Assembly (NCBI GenBank): GCA_005884465.1
Contig: VAZH01000003.1
Coordinates: 1 to 13,404, forward strand
Reading direction: 5' to 3'
DNA from: Alphaproteobacteria bacterium
Lineage (GTDB): Bacteria; Pseudomonadota; Alphaproteobacteria; Rhizobiales; Xanthobacteraceae
Length of the DNA stretch: 13,404 nucleotides
Of this stretch, positions 1 to 8,255 are shown piece by piece. The position numbers were made by a program, and so were the translations under genes. The number at the start of each line of letters is the position of its first letter. Position 1 is the stretch's first letter. The notes beneath the pieces are model-generated. The model saw only the letters and a program-made list of their open reading frames with translations. It was not told where the DNA came from and did not search any database.

Positions 1-1
1 G

Positions 2-988
2 CGCCCCGTCCTGGTGGCAACCGTGCACTACGAGGCCGAGTCGCCGGAGCGCAGCTTTGTAGGCACCATCAAGCCGCGGATCGAGACCGACATGGGCTTC
101 CGCGTCCCGGGCAAGGTGGCAAAACGCCTGGTCGAAGTCGGGCAGACCGTCGATGTCGGCCAGCCGCTGGCAACCCTCGATGAGGTCGACCTGAAACTGC
201 AGGCCGAACAGGCCGATGCGGAATTGCATGCCGCTACCGGCGTGCTGGCGCAAGCCGCCGCCGCCGAACAGCGCGCCAAGGATTTGCGCGCCAAGGGCTG
301 GACTACGGACGCACAAATGGATCAGGCCAAGGCCGCCGCCGACGAGGCGCGGGCGCGGCTCAATCGCGCGCAGCGTTCGGTCGAGCTCACCAACAACTCT
401 TTGTCTTACGCAACGCTCGTTGCCGATACCCGTGGCGTCGTCACCGCCACCCTGATCGACGCCGGACAAGTCGTGGCGTCGGGCCAGACCGCGATCCGCG
501 TCGCGCGCTTTGCGGAAAAGGAAGCCGTGGTCGCGATCCCGGAGACGCTGTTGGGCCGCGCCAAGGATGGCGTGGCAACGGTGACCCTATGGTCGGAGCC
601 GAACAAGAAGTATGCCGCAAAACTGCGCGAGATTGCACCCGCGGCCGATCCCGCGACCCGCACCTATCTGGCAAAGTTTTCGCTGCCCGATGCCGGCGAG
701 AACGTTTCGCTCGGCATGACCGCGACGCTGACCCTTGCCGATCCCGCAACCGTACGCGTCGCGCGGCTGCCATTGTCGGCCCTGTACAGCCAGGGCGGCA
801 GTCCCTCGCTCTACATCGTCGATGCCTCGGGCGACGTCACGCTGAAACCGGTCGCGGTCAAGTCCTACGAGAGCAATGACGTCGTCATATCCGGCGGCGT
901 CGAGGAGGGCGCCAAAATCGTCGCGCTTGGCGTGCAGAAACTCGATCCGACCCAGAAGGTCAGGGTCGTCTCGTCATTGTCGTTCTGA
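2..988 (+). CDS. RND efflux periplasmic adaptor subunit (HlyD/MFP family), 5' partial
   Basis: The reading frame is open from base 2, so the start codon and the N-terminal signal or lipoprotein region lie outside the window. The visible part shows the order of an RND adaptor. First comes a lipoyl half-motif (VPGKVAKRLVEVGQTVDVGQ, about bases 104-163). An Ala/Glu/Arg-rich alpha-helical hairpin follows (about 190-400), then the second lipoyl half (RGVVTATLIDAGQVVASGQ, about 431-487). Beta-barrel and membrane-proximal domains extend to the end. In this family the protein bridges the inner-membrane pump and an outer-membrane channel. The pump gene begins 14 bases after the stop, so the two are almost certainly co-transcribed. 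No outer-membrane factor is visible. The substrate cannot be told from sequence. The first in-frame start-like codon, GTG at 14, is unlikely to be the true start because conserved adaptor sequence already precedes it. Confidence 0.93.
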   Translation, partial: RPVLVATVHYEAESPERSFVGTIKPRIETDMGFRVPGKVAKRLVEVGQTVDVGQPLATLDEVDLKLQAEQADAELHAATGVLAQAAAAEQRAKDLRAKGWTTDAQMDQAKAAADEARARLNRAQRSVELTNNSLSYATLVADTRGVVTATLIDAGQVVASGQTAIRVARFAEKEAVVAIPETLLGRAKDGVATVTLWSEPNKKYAAKLREIAPAADPATRTYLAKFSLPDAGENVSLGMTATLTLADPATVRVARLPLSALYSQGGSPSLYIVDASGDVTLKPVAVKSYESNDVVISGGVEEGAKIVALGVQKLDPTQKVRVVSSLSF

Positions 989-1002
989 GCGGGGAGGACA
1001 GT

Positions 1003-4000
1003 ATGAAACATTTCAATCTTTCAGGCTGGGCGGTCAGCCATCCCGCATTGATCCTGTTCCTCGTGGTTGCGCTTGGCGCGGCCGGCTTCTTTTCCTACGA
1101 GCGGCTCGGCCGCGCGGAGGATCCCTTCTTCACGGTCAAGGTTGTCAACGTTTCGGCGATCTGGCCCGGCGCGACTGCCGCCGAAATGCAGACCCAGGTC
1201 GCGGACCCGATCGAGAAGAAGCTGCAGGAACTGCCGTACTTCGAAAAGGTGCAGACCTACTCAAAACCGGCGTTCACGGCGATGCAGGTCACCTTCAAGG
1301 ATTCGACCCCGCCAAAAGACGTGCCGTACCTGTTTTATCTGCTGCGCAAGAAGATCGCTGACGTACAGGGTCAGCTTCCGGCGGGTTTGCTCGGCCCCGT
1401 CGTCAACGACGAATTCAGCGACGTCGATTCGATCCTCTATATGATGACCAGCGATGGCGCCGACTACGCGCAGTTGAAGAAAGCCGCCGAAGGCATGCGG
1501 CAGCGCTTGTTGAAGGTACCGGGAGTGACAAAAGTCGATCTCTACGGCACCCAGGACGAGCGGATCTTCGTCGAGTTCTCGCATGCCAAGCTGGCGACGC
1601 TCGGTATCACGCCGCAGGCGCTGTTCGATTCGCTCGCCAAGCAGAACAACGTGGTGCCGGCCGGCACGGTCGAGACCTCTTCGCAACGCGTGCCGCTGCG
1701 CGTCACCGGCGCGCTCGACGGCGTCAAGGCGGTGGCGGAGACGCCGGTCGAAAGCAATGGCCGGGTATTTCGTTTAGGCGATATCGCGACCGTCACCCAC
1801 GGTTTCGTCGATCCGCCGAGCTTTGTGGTGCGTCAGGAAGGCAAGCCCGCGCTCGGCATCGGCGTCGTCACGACCAAGGGCGCCAACATTCTCGAGCTCG
1901 GCAAGGACGTTGCCGACGCGACCGCGGAATTCATGAGGGCGGTGCCGCAGGGCATCAATGTCCAGCTGATTGCCGATCAGCCGAAGGTAGTCGAGCACGC
2001 CGTCGGTGAATTCGTGCACTCCTTCATCGAGGCCCTGGCGATCGTGCTGTTCGTCAGTTTCGTGGCGTTGGGCTGGCGCACCGGAATCGTGGTGGCGCTG
2101 TCGGTGCCGCTGGTGCTGGCGATCGTCTTCATCGTCATGAACGCGATGTCGCTCGATTTGCATCGCATCACGCTCGGCGCATTGATCATCGCGCTCGGAC
2201 TGCTGGTCGATGACGCCATCATCGCGGTCGAGATGATGGTGGTGAAGATGGAGCAGGGCTGGGACCGCGTCCGCGCCGCGTCCTTTGCCTGGGAATCCAC
2301 CGCCTTCCCGATGCTGACGGGAACGCTGGTCACCGCCGCCGGTTTCCTCCCCGTTGGCTTCGCCAATTCCGCGGTCGGCGAATATGCCGGCGGCATTTTC
2401 TGGATCGTGGCGATCGCGCTGGTCGCATCCTGGTTCGTGGCGGTGATCTTCACGCCCTATATCGGCGTCAAGTTGTTGCCGAATATCACGGTCAGCCACA
2501 ACCATGACCCGCACGCGGTTTACGAGACCCGCGTCTACCGGATTCTGCGCAGCATGATCCAGTGGTGCGTCGACCATCGTATCAAGGTGGTGCTGGCCAC
2601 CGTCGGCGTCTTCGCGCTGTCGATTGTGGCTTTCGGTCACGTGCAGCAGCAGTTCTTCCCGCTGTCCGAACGGCCCGAACTGTTCCTGCAGCTGCGTCTG
2701 CCGGAGGGCACGGCGTTCAACGTCACGGAAAAATCCGTGAAAAAGGCGGAAGCGCTGTTGAAGGACGACAAGGACATCTCGACCTACACGTCTTATGTCG
2801 GCCAGGGCTCGCCGCGCTTCTGGCTCGGGCTGAGCCCGCAGCTGCCGAACGAGGCTTTCGCCGAGATCGTGATCGTCGCCAAGGATGTCGAGGCGCGCGA
2901 ACGAATCAAGGCGCGTATCGAGAAGGCCGCGTATGATGGGGCGTTGACCGAAGCGCGCGTCCGTGTCGACCGGTTCAATTTCGGGCCGCCGGTCGGCTTT
3001 CCCGTCCAATTCCGCGTCATCGGCCCGGACCCCAACACCGTGCGTGACATCGCCTACAAGGTGCGCGACGTCGTCAAGCAAAACTCCAACGTCAAGGATC
3101 CGCAGCTCGACTGGAACGAGCAGTCACCGTACCTCAAGCTGGTGGTCGATCAGGACCGCGCCCGCGCGCTCGGTCTGACCCCGCAAGATGTGTCGCAGGC
3201 GCTGAGCATGCTGATCTCGGGTGCGCCGGTTACCACCATACGCGACGGCATCGAGAAGGTCGGCGTGGTCGCGCGCGCGGTGCCGTCCGAACGGCTCGAT
3301 CTCGGCCGCGTCGGCGACCTCACCATCACCTCGCGCAACGGGGTCGCGGTGCCGCTGACGCAGATCGCGAAGATCGAATACTCCCACGAAGAGCCGATCC
3401 TGTGGCGGCGCAATCGCGACATGGCGATCACGGTGCGCGGCGACGTCGTCGATGGCGTGCAGGCGCCCGACGTGACCAACCAGATCTGGCCCAAGCTTCA
3501 GGAAGTTCGCGACAGCCTGGGGCCGGCCTACCGGATCGAGAAGGGCGGCGCGTTCGAGGAATCCGCCAAAGGCAATGCGTCGATCTTCATCCTGTTTCCG
3601 CTGATGGTCATCGTGATGCTGACGCTGCTGATGATCCAGCTGCAGAGTTTCTCGCGGCTGATCCTGGTGTTCCTGACCGCGCCGCTCGGCATCATCGGCG
3701 CATCGCTCGGGCTGAATGTCGCGAACCAGCCGTTCGGCTTCGTGGCGCTGCTGGGATTGATCGCGCTGGCGGGCATGATCATGCGCAATGCGGTGATCCT
3801 GGTCGACCAGATCGAAACCGACGTGGCCCACGGCCTGACCCGCAAGGAGGCGATCGTCGAGGCCACGGTCCGGCGCGCCCGCCCGGTGGTGCTCACCGCG
3901 CTTGCCGCGATCCTGGCGATGATCCCGTTGTCGCGCTCGGCGTTCTGGGGCCCGATGGCGATCACCATCATGGGTGGTTTGTTTGTTGCAACCTTCCTGA

Positions 4001-4143
4001 CCCTGCTGTACCTGCCGGGCCTCTATGCCCTCTGGTTCCGCAAGAGCCTTGAAGAAAGCGGCCGGAGTGAGCATCTTGATCTTGCGCCGCAGCATCACGG
4101 CCAATCGCAGCCCGCATTTCCGCTTGCTGAGGCGGCGGAATAA
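1003..4143 (+). CDS. Efflux RND transporter permease subunit (AcrB/TriC/MexK-like)
   Basis: This 1046-residue protein has the usual length of a hydrophobe/amphiphile RND pump. It would export substrates from the inner membrane and periplasm using the proton gradient. TM1 is near residues 12-32. A first periplasmic loop carries GRAEDPFFTVK. TM2-6 span about 338-490, TM7 about 528-546, a second periplasmic loop follows, and TM8-12 span about 862-1008. The paired TM4 aspartates are Asp403-Asp404 in GLLVDDAIIAVE, matching AcrB Asp407/Asp408. Thr965 in VVLTALAAI matches AcrB Thr978. The position of AcrB Lys940 appears to be Arg928 (MIMRNAVILVD). The GRAEDP start and MIMRN motif resemble, from memory, the TriC/MexK branch more than AcrB. 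A strong ribosome site, GGGGAGGA at 991-998, supports the ATG. The gene follows its adaptor and precedes a tetR gene. The substrate is unknown. Confidence 0.96.
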   Translation: MKHFNLSGWAVSHPALILFLVVALGAAGFFSYERLGRAEDPFFTVKVVNVSAIWPGATAAEMQTQVADPIEKKLQELPYFEKVQTYSKPAFTAMQVTFKDSTPPKDVPYLFYLLRKKIADVQGQLPAGLLGPVVNDEFSDVDSILYMMTSDGADYAQLKKAAEGMRQRLLKVPGVTKVDLYGTQDERIFVEFSHAKLATLGITPQALFDSLAKQNNVVPAGTVETSSQRVPLRVTGALDGVKAVAETPVESNGRVFRLGDIATVTHGFVDPPSFVVRQEGKPALGIGVVTTKGANILELGKDVADATAEFMRAVPQGINVQLIADQPKVVEHAVGEFVHSFIEALAIVLFVSFVALGWRTGIVVALSVPLVLAIVFIVMNAMSLDLHRITLGALIIALGLLVDDAIIAVEMMVVKMEQGWDRVRAASFAWESTAFPMLTGTLVTAAGFLPVGFANSAVGEYAGGIFWIVAIALVASWFVAVIFTPYIGVKLLPNITVSHNHDPHAVYETRVYRILRSMIQWCVDHRIKVVLATVGVFALSIVAFGHVQQQFFPLSERPELFLQLRLPEGTAFNVTEKSVKKAEALLKDDKDISTYTSYVGQGSPRFWLGLSPQLPNEAFAEIVIVAKDVEARERIKARIEKAAYDGALTEARVRVDRFNFGPPVGFPVQFRVIGPDPNTVRDIAYKVRDVVKQNSNVKDPQLDWNEQSPYLKLVVDQDRARALGLTPQDVSQALSMLISGAPVTTIRDGIEKVGVVARAVPSERLDLGRVGDLTITSRNGVAVPLTQIAKIEYSHEEPILWRRNRDMAITVRGDVVDGVQAPDVTNQIWPKLQEVRDSLGPAYRIEKGGAFEESAKGNASIFILFPLMVIVMLTLLMIQLQSFSRLILVFLTAPLGIIGASLGLNVANQPFGFVALLGLIALAGMIMRNAVILVDQIETDVAHGLTRKEAIVEATVRRARPVVLTALAAILAMIPLSRSAFWGPMAITIMGGLFVATFLTLLYLPGLYALWFRKSLEESGRSEHLDLAPQHHGQSQPAFPLAEAAE

Positions 4144-4176
4144 TTGAACATTGAGCACGGTGAATCGAGCACTGCC

Positions 4177-4794
4177 ATGACGCTGGTTTCGGAACATATC
4201 GAACACGACACCCGAGAACGGATTCTCGTGGTGGCGGAGCGTTTGTTTCGCGAAATCGGCTATCAAAAGACCACCGTCGCCGACATCGCCAAAGTGCTGC
4301 GAATGAGCCCGGCGAACGTCTATCGCTTTTTCGATTCGAAAAAGGCTATCCACGAAGGCGTCGCCCGCACCCTGATGGGCGGGGTCGAGGATGCGGCTCA
4401 GATCATCGCGGCTAAACCCGAATCGGCGGCTGCCCGGCTGCGCGAGCTGATGACCACGGTCCACCGCACGAATTCCGAACGCTATATCGGCGATTCGAAG
4501 CTGCACGAGATGGTCGAAATCGCGATGGAGGAGAGCTGGGAGGTTTGCGTAGCCCACATGCTGGTGATTACCGAGACCATCGCCGCTGTCATTGCCGATG
4601 GCGCCGCATCGGGTGAATTCGAGGCCCCGGATGTGCCGCTGGCTGCGATGTGCGCCTGTACCGCGATGATGCGGTTTTTCCATCCGCAGATGATTGCGCA
4701 ATGCGCCACCAAGCCGGGACCGTCGCTCGACCAGATGATCGACTTCGTCCTCGCCGGCCTTGCGCCGCGCGGCGGTTCAGCGGCGCGTAAATAA
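4177..4794 (+). CDS. TetR/AcrR family transcriptional regulator
   Basis: A protein of 205 residues from ATG 4177, a normal TetR size. The N-terminal DNA-binding domain is clear: TRERILVVAERLFREIGY, then a helix-turn-helix at about residues 33-52 (VADIAKVLRMSPANVYRFF) followed by the typical DSKKAI. The C-terminal ligand-binding part is helical and not family-specific to my eye. In this family the protein is usually a repressor released by a small ligand. It sits directly after the pump on the same strand, so local control of the adaptor-pump operon is the natural inference. Its operator would be expected upstream of the adaptor, outside the window. Start choice is uncertain. An in-frame TTG at 4144 abuts the pump stop codon and has a purine-rich stretch upstream (4129-4139), giving 216 residues. 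ATG 4177 has only weak ribosome-site sequence but begins close to the conserved domain. Confidence 0.92.
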   Translation: MTLVSEHIEHDTRERILVVAERLFREIGYQKTTVADIAKVLRMSPANVYRFFDSKKAIHEGVARTLMGGVEDAAQIIAAKPESAAARLRELMTTVHRTNSERYIGDSKLHEMVEIAMEESWEVCVAHMLVITETIAAVIADGAASGEFEAPDVPLAAMCACTAMMRFFHPQMIAQCATKPGPSLDQMIDFVLAGLAPRGGSAARK

Positions 4795-4807
4795 TCCGAA
4801 GGTTTAT

Positions 4808-4929
4808 CCGTCATTGCGAGCGCCGCGAAGCAATCCATGGCCCCGCATAACGCAGTATGGATTGCTTCGTCGCTGAGTTTATCATCGGGCCCGCGGAAGG
4901 CGGGACCCGTTGGCTCCTCGCAATGACGG
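4808..4929. repeat. GTCATTGCGAG-type dispersed palindromic element
   Basis: A nested inverted repeat. The outer arms are CCGTCATTGCGAG (4808-4820) and CTCGCAATGACGG (4917-4929), complementary at 13 of 13 positions. The inner arms are CGAAGCAATCCAT (4826-4838) and ATGGATTGCTTCG (4857-4869), also 13 of 13. The right side carries an extra GC-rich stretch (about 4876-4914) with its own small inverted repeat around GGGCCCGCGGAAGGCGGGACCC. From memory this family is common in Bradyrhizobium intergenic regions. It fills the space between tetR and the flavin reductase and could form a long hairpin in RNA. No U-tract follows, so it is not a standard terminator. A second, incomplete copy lies at 12577. 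Confidence 0.85.
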
Positions 4930-4943
4930 CAAGAGGTACCAGC

Positions 4944-5567
4944 GTGACCGACAAGGATCTGCACTATTACGAGCCGGCAAGCGGCCACGGCCTCAAGCAC
5001 GATCCCTTCAATGCCATCATCGCGCCGCGCCCGATCGGCTGGATCTCGTCCCGCGATGCCAGGGGCAACGTCAATCTGGCGCCCTACAGCTTTTTCAACG
5101 GGTTCAATTACCACCCGCCGATCATCGGCTTTTCCTCGACTTCCTGGAAGGACAGCGTCGCCAACATCCAGGAGACCGGCGAGTTCGTTTGGAATCTCGC
5201 GACCATGGATTTGGCGCAGCAGATGAACTTGACTGCGGCGCATGTCGCCAAGGACGTCAATGAATTTGCCGTCGCCGGGCTGACGGCGGCGCCGAGCAAG
5301 CGCGTCAATGTGCCCCGTGTCGCGGAAAGCCCGGTATCGTTCGAATGCAAGGTGTCGCAGATCATTCAGCTGCAGGGCGCCAACGGCAACAAGGTGCAGG
5401 CCTGGCTTACCCTCGGCGAGGTCGTCGCCGTCCACATCGACAAGGCCATGATCAAGGACGGCGTCTATCAGACCGCGCTGGCGCGCCCCATCGTGCGCGC
5501 CGGCCGCCGGGGCGACTATTTTGAAATTCGGCCTGAGGCCATGTTCGAGATGAAGCGGCCGGATTGA
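4944..5567 (+). CDS. Flavin reductase-like domain protein (flavin reductase family)
   Basis: A protein of 207 residues from GTG 4944. It matches the flavin reductase-like, FMN-binding split-barrel family, with HDPFNAIIAPRPIGWISSRD at residues 19-38 and NLAPYSFFNGFNYHPP at 44-59, then SVANIQETGEFVWN. Members bind FMN or FAD; some supply reduced flavin to monooxygenases and others have unknown roles. No partner monooxygenase is in the window, so the substrate pathway is unresolved. The start was chosen because GAGG at 4932-4935 sits 8 bases before GTG 4944 and the conserved sequence begins soon after. The frame is also open back to ATG 4857 and ATG 4923, but both lie inside the palindromic repeat, so those residues would be repeat-derived. 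It is separated from the neighbouring operons by repeats on both sides and may be transcribed alone. Confidence 0.88.
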   Translation: MTDKDLHYYEPASGHGLKHDPFNAIIAPRPIGWISSRDARGNVNLAPYSFFNGFNYHPPIIGFSSTSWKDSVANIQETGEFVWNLATMDLAQQMNLTAAHVAKDVNEFAVAGLTAAPSKRVNVPRVAESPVSFECKVSQIIQLQGANGNKVQAWLTLGEVVAVHIDKAMIKDGVYQTALARPIVRAGRRGDYFEIRPEAMFEMKRPD

Positions 5568-5598
5568 TTGTCTTATCCCTCGCCCACGGTGTTTCTTA

Positions 5599-5806
5599 AC
5601 CTCTCCCCGCTCGTTGCGGGGAGAGGTCGAAATTCGCGGTAGCGAATTTCGGGTGAGCGGCAAGGCACGGTGCTTGCCAAAACTCTCAGTCTTTGCGTGG
5701 TTGCGGCCTCTCACCCCGACCCTCTCCCCGCAAGGGCGACGCAAGGGCGGGGCGAGGGAGAAGAGAGGTAAAGAAAGCCCCGCAAGCGGGGAGGGGCTTG
5801 GGTGAG
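5599..5806. repeat. Structured dispersed repeat cluster (CCTCTCCCCGC / GGGTGAG type)
   Basis: Several inverted repeats are stacked in about 200 bases. ACCTCTCCCCGC (5599-5610) pairs perfectly with GCGGGGAGAGGT (5616-5627) around a 5-base loop. CGAAATTCGC (5628-5637) pairs perfectly with GCGAATTTCG (5642-5651) around a 4-base loop. CCCTCTCCCCGC (5721-5732) pairs with GCGGGGCGAGGG (5748-5759) at 11 of 12 positions. Outer arms CTCACCC (5710-5716) and GGGTGAG (5800-5806) enclose the second half. The pair CCTCTCCCCGC ... GGGTGAGCG occurs twice (5600-5659 and 5722-5808), so this looks like two related elements side by side. From memory this is a dispersed intergenic repeat of Bradyrhizobium and relatives. 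It may reduce read-through from the flavin reductase gene, but no U-tract follows the stems. Confidence 0.8.
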
Positions 5807-5987
5807 CGAGCCCGGAACCGATGCGGTATTTTGTCGTTGTCAGGCGACTGTCGGCCGGATCAATTTCGCTTTATTTTCCGTGCGAAGTATCAGGTGCATT
5901 CCGCGCTTTCTTGCTAGATTGCAGCCGCCCATTCAGCGAAGGCCAGCCTTCCGGCTGCGCCGCCGCTCCGACAAGGAGGACATCGCC
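5807..5987 (+). promoter_or_regulatory. Leader region before the fad operon; probable promoter location
   Basis: This stretch lies between the repeat cluster and the fadE start and carries no gene I can support. It is the only non-repeat space ahead of the three-gene operon, so the promoter is expected here. One candidate is TGCTAGATT at 5913-5921, resembling an extended -10 box, but I see no good -35 partner. No clear operator palindrome for a FadR- or PsrA-type regulator was found by eye. The strong ribosome site AAGGAGGA at 5973-5980 fixes the fadE start at 5988. Only its role as the operon leader is reasonably supported. Confidence 0.35.
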
Positions 5988-8255
5988 ATGAGCTTCCGTC
6001 GCGACTTCATTACCAAGCCGATCTTCGCTCTCGCGCGCACGGCATTGCCGCCGATGTCGGATACCGAGCGCGAGGCGCTCGAGGCCGGCGACGTCTGGTG
6101 GGACGCAGACCTGTTCACCGGCAATCCCGACTGGTCGAAACTGCTAAGCTACGCGCCGGCGATGCTGACGGCCGAAGAGCAGGCGTTTCTCAACGGCCCG
6201 GTCGATGCGCTCTGCGCGATGCTCGACGAATGGAAGATCAGTTGGGAATTGCGCGACCTGCCTGAAGAGGTCTGGGACTTCATCAAGCGGGAAAAATTCT
6301 TCGGCATGATCATTCCGAAGGAATATGGCGGGCTGGGCTTCTCGCCCTACGCCCATTCGGAAGTGGTGCGCAAGATTTCGACGCGTTCGGTGACGGCCGC
6401 CGTCACCGTGATGGTGCCGAACTCGCTCGGCCCCGGCGAACTCCTGATGCGCTTTGGCACCAAGGATCAGCAGCAGCGGTGGCTGCCGCGGCTTGCCGAC
6501 GGCCGGGAAATTCCCTGCTTTGGCTTGACCAGCCCCGAAGCCGGCTCGGATGCCGCGTCGATGATCGACAGCGGCGTCATCTGCAAGGGCAATTTCGAGG
6601 GACGCGAAGTGCTCGGGCTGCGTCTCAACTGGCATAAGCGCTACATCACGCTCGGCCCGGTCGCGACGCTGCTTGGGCTTGCCTTCAAGGCCTATGACCC
6701 GGATCACCTGGTCGGGCCGACGGAAGAACTCGGCATTACCGTGGCATTGATCCCGACCGATCTGCCCGGCGTCGAAATCGGCCGTCGCCATTTGCCGGCG
6801 ATGCAGGTGTTTCAGAACGGCCCGAACTGGGGTCGCGACGTCTTTATCCCGATGGACTACATCATCGGCGGACAGACACGTCTCGGCCAGGGCTGGAAGA
6901 TGCTGATGACGGCGCTCGCTGCCGGGCGCGGCATCTCGCTGCCGTCACTCTCGGCCGCGGGTGCGGCCTACGCGGCGCGCACCACCGGCGCCTATGCGCG
7001 GATCCGCGAGCAGTTCAACGTGCCGATTGGAAAATTCGAAGGCGTCCAGGAGCCGCTCGCCCGGATCGCCGGCACCGCCTATCTGCTCGATGCGGCGCGG
7101 CGGCTGACTTGCGCGGCGCTCAATCAGGGCCACCATCCCGCTGTGATCTCCGGCATCATGAAGCTGCACGCCACCGAGCGGATGCGGATCGCGATCGACG
7201 ACGCCATGGACATCCATGGCGGCAAGGCCGTCATCGACGGTCCGCAGAACTACATGGGCAATCTCTATCGTTCGGTGCCGGTCGGCATCACGGTCGAGGG
7301 CGCCAACATTCTCACCCGCAACCTGATCGTGTTCGGGCAGGGCGCGATCCGCGCGCATCCCTATTTGCTCGAAGAGATGAACGCGCTCGGCGAAGCGGAC
7401 CACGCCAAGGGCTTGGACGCCTTTGACAAGGCGTTCTGGAAGCATATCGGTCACAGCGTAACGACGCTGTTCCGGGCGTGGGGCCGGAGCTGGACCGGAG
7501 GTGTGTTTGCGCCGGCGCCCGACGCCGGAGCGGCGACCGGCTTCTATCGCCAGCTCTCGCGCTACTCGTCGGCGTTCGCGCTGTGCGCCGACATGGCGCT
7601 GCTGACGCTGGGCGGCGCGCTAAAACGCAAGGAAATGCTGTCGGCCCGGTTCGGCGATATCCTTTCCGAACTGTATTTGTTGTCTGCCGCGCTGAAACGC
7701 TGGCAGGACGAGGGCCGCAAGCAGGCCGATTTTGCCGCGCTCGAGTGGTGCATGACGAGCGGCTTCCGCACCATCGAAAACCGCTTCTCGGAAATCCTGG
7801 CGAATTTGCCGAACCGGTTTGTCGCGGTCATTCTGAAATTCCTGGTCCAGCCGTTCGGCGCCCGCGTGCTCGGTCCTTCCGACGGTGTGGTCCAGCAATG
7901 CGCGCAGCTCGTGCTGGAGCCATCGGCAGCGCGTGACCGCCTGACCCCTGACCTGTCGCTCATCGATGATGACCGCGGTGTCGCGCGGCTGGAGAAGGCG
8001 TTTGTTCTGGTCACCGGCACCGAAGATATCGCCAAACGAATGCGCGCTGCCCACATTCACGACTGGCGGGAGGCGGTGAAGAAGGGCGTCATCACCCAGG
8101 CCGAGGGCGATCAGCTGGCGACAGCGCATGAAGCGGTAGTGAAGGTGATTGAAGTCGATGACTTCCCGCCGGAGGCGCTGTCGCCGCAATACAAGAAGCC
8201 CGCCGAAGTGCACCGGTTTTTCCAGGAGCTTGGTGAGCAGAGGGCGGCAAGCTGA
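5988..8255 (+). CDS. fadE: Acyl-CoA dehydrogenase, FadE type
   Basis: A protein of 755 residues, somewhat shorter than E. coli FadE (814) but clearly of that long subfamily and unlike ordinary acyl-CoA dehydrogenases of about 380 residues. It would carry out the first, FAD-dependent step of fatty-acid beta-oxidation, forming trans-2-enoyl-CoA. FadE-like blocks are visible: PKEYGGLGFSPYAHS, VPNSLGPGELL, IPCFGLTSPEAGSDA (SPEAGSD at 182-188), NWHKRYITLGPVATLLGLA, and ITVEGANILTRN followed by FGQGAIRAHPYLLEEM. Glu437 in VEGAN lies where many acyl-CoA dehydrogenases carry the catalytic glutamate; this alignment is my inference. The C-terminal 250-300 residues match the FadE-specific tail. AAGGAGGA 8-15 bases upstream supports ATG 5988 over the longer frame. 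Its TGA overlaps the thiolase ATG by one base, indicating translational coupling. Confidence 0.95.
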   Translation: MSFRRDFITKPIFALARTALPPMSDTEREALEAGDVWWDADLFTGNPDWSKLLSYAPAMLTAEEQAFLNGPVDALCAMLDEWKISWELRDLPEEVWDFIKREKFFGMIIPKEYGGLGFSPYAHSEVVRKISTRSVTAAVTVMVPNSLGPGELLMRFGTKDQQQRWLPRLADGREIPCFGLTSPEAGSDAASMIDSGVICKGNFEGREVLGLRLNWHKRYITLGPVATLLGLAFKAYDPDHLVGPTEELGITVALIPTDLPGVEIGRRHLPAMQVFQNGPNWGRDVFIPMDYIIGGQTRLGQGWKMLMTALAAGRGISLPSLSAAGAAYAARTTGAYARIREQFNVPIGKFEGVQEPLARIAGTAYLLDAARRLTCAALNQGHHPAVISGIMKLHATERMRIAIDDAMDIHGGKAVIDGPQNYMGNLYRSVPVGITVEGANILTRNLIVFGQGAIRAHPYLLEEMNALGEADHAKGLDAFDKAFWKHIGHSVTTLFRAWGRSWTGGVFAPAPDAGAATGFYRQLSRYSSAFALCADMALLTLGGALKRKEMLSARFGDILSELYLLSAALKRWQDEGRKQADFAALEWCMTSGFRTIENRFSEILANLPNRFVAVILKFLVQPFGARVLGPSDGVVQQCAQLVLEPSAARDRLTPDLSLIDDDRGVARLEKAFVLVTGTEDIAKRMRAAHIHDWREAVKKGVITQAEGDQLATAHEAVVKVIEVDDFPPEALSPQYKKPAEVHRFFQELGEQRAAS

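Noticed and set aside
4144..4176. A TetR operator between the pump and tetR
   Set aside because: No convincing palindrome is present in this short gap; the operator is more likely upstream of the adaptor, outside the window.
1774..4701. Long minus-strand frames (1774-3081 and 3124-4701) opposite the RND pump and tetR
   Set aside because: They have antisense-type composition, His/Arg/Asp/Gln-rich, and lie opposite a well-supported pump and regulator.
5599..5627. Intrinsic terminator after the flavin reductase
   Set aside because: The 12-bp stem is strong, but TCGAAATT follows rather than a U-tract, and the stem is part of a repeat family.
4482..5744. A 420-codon minus-strand frame opposite tetR, repeat and flavin reductase
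   Set aside because: It crosses two supported genes and two repeat elements and shows no recognisable domain.
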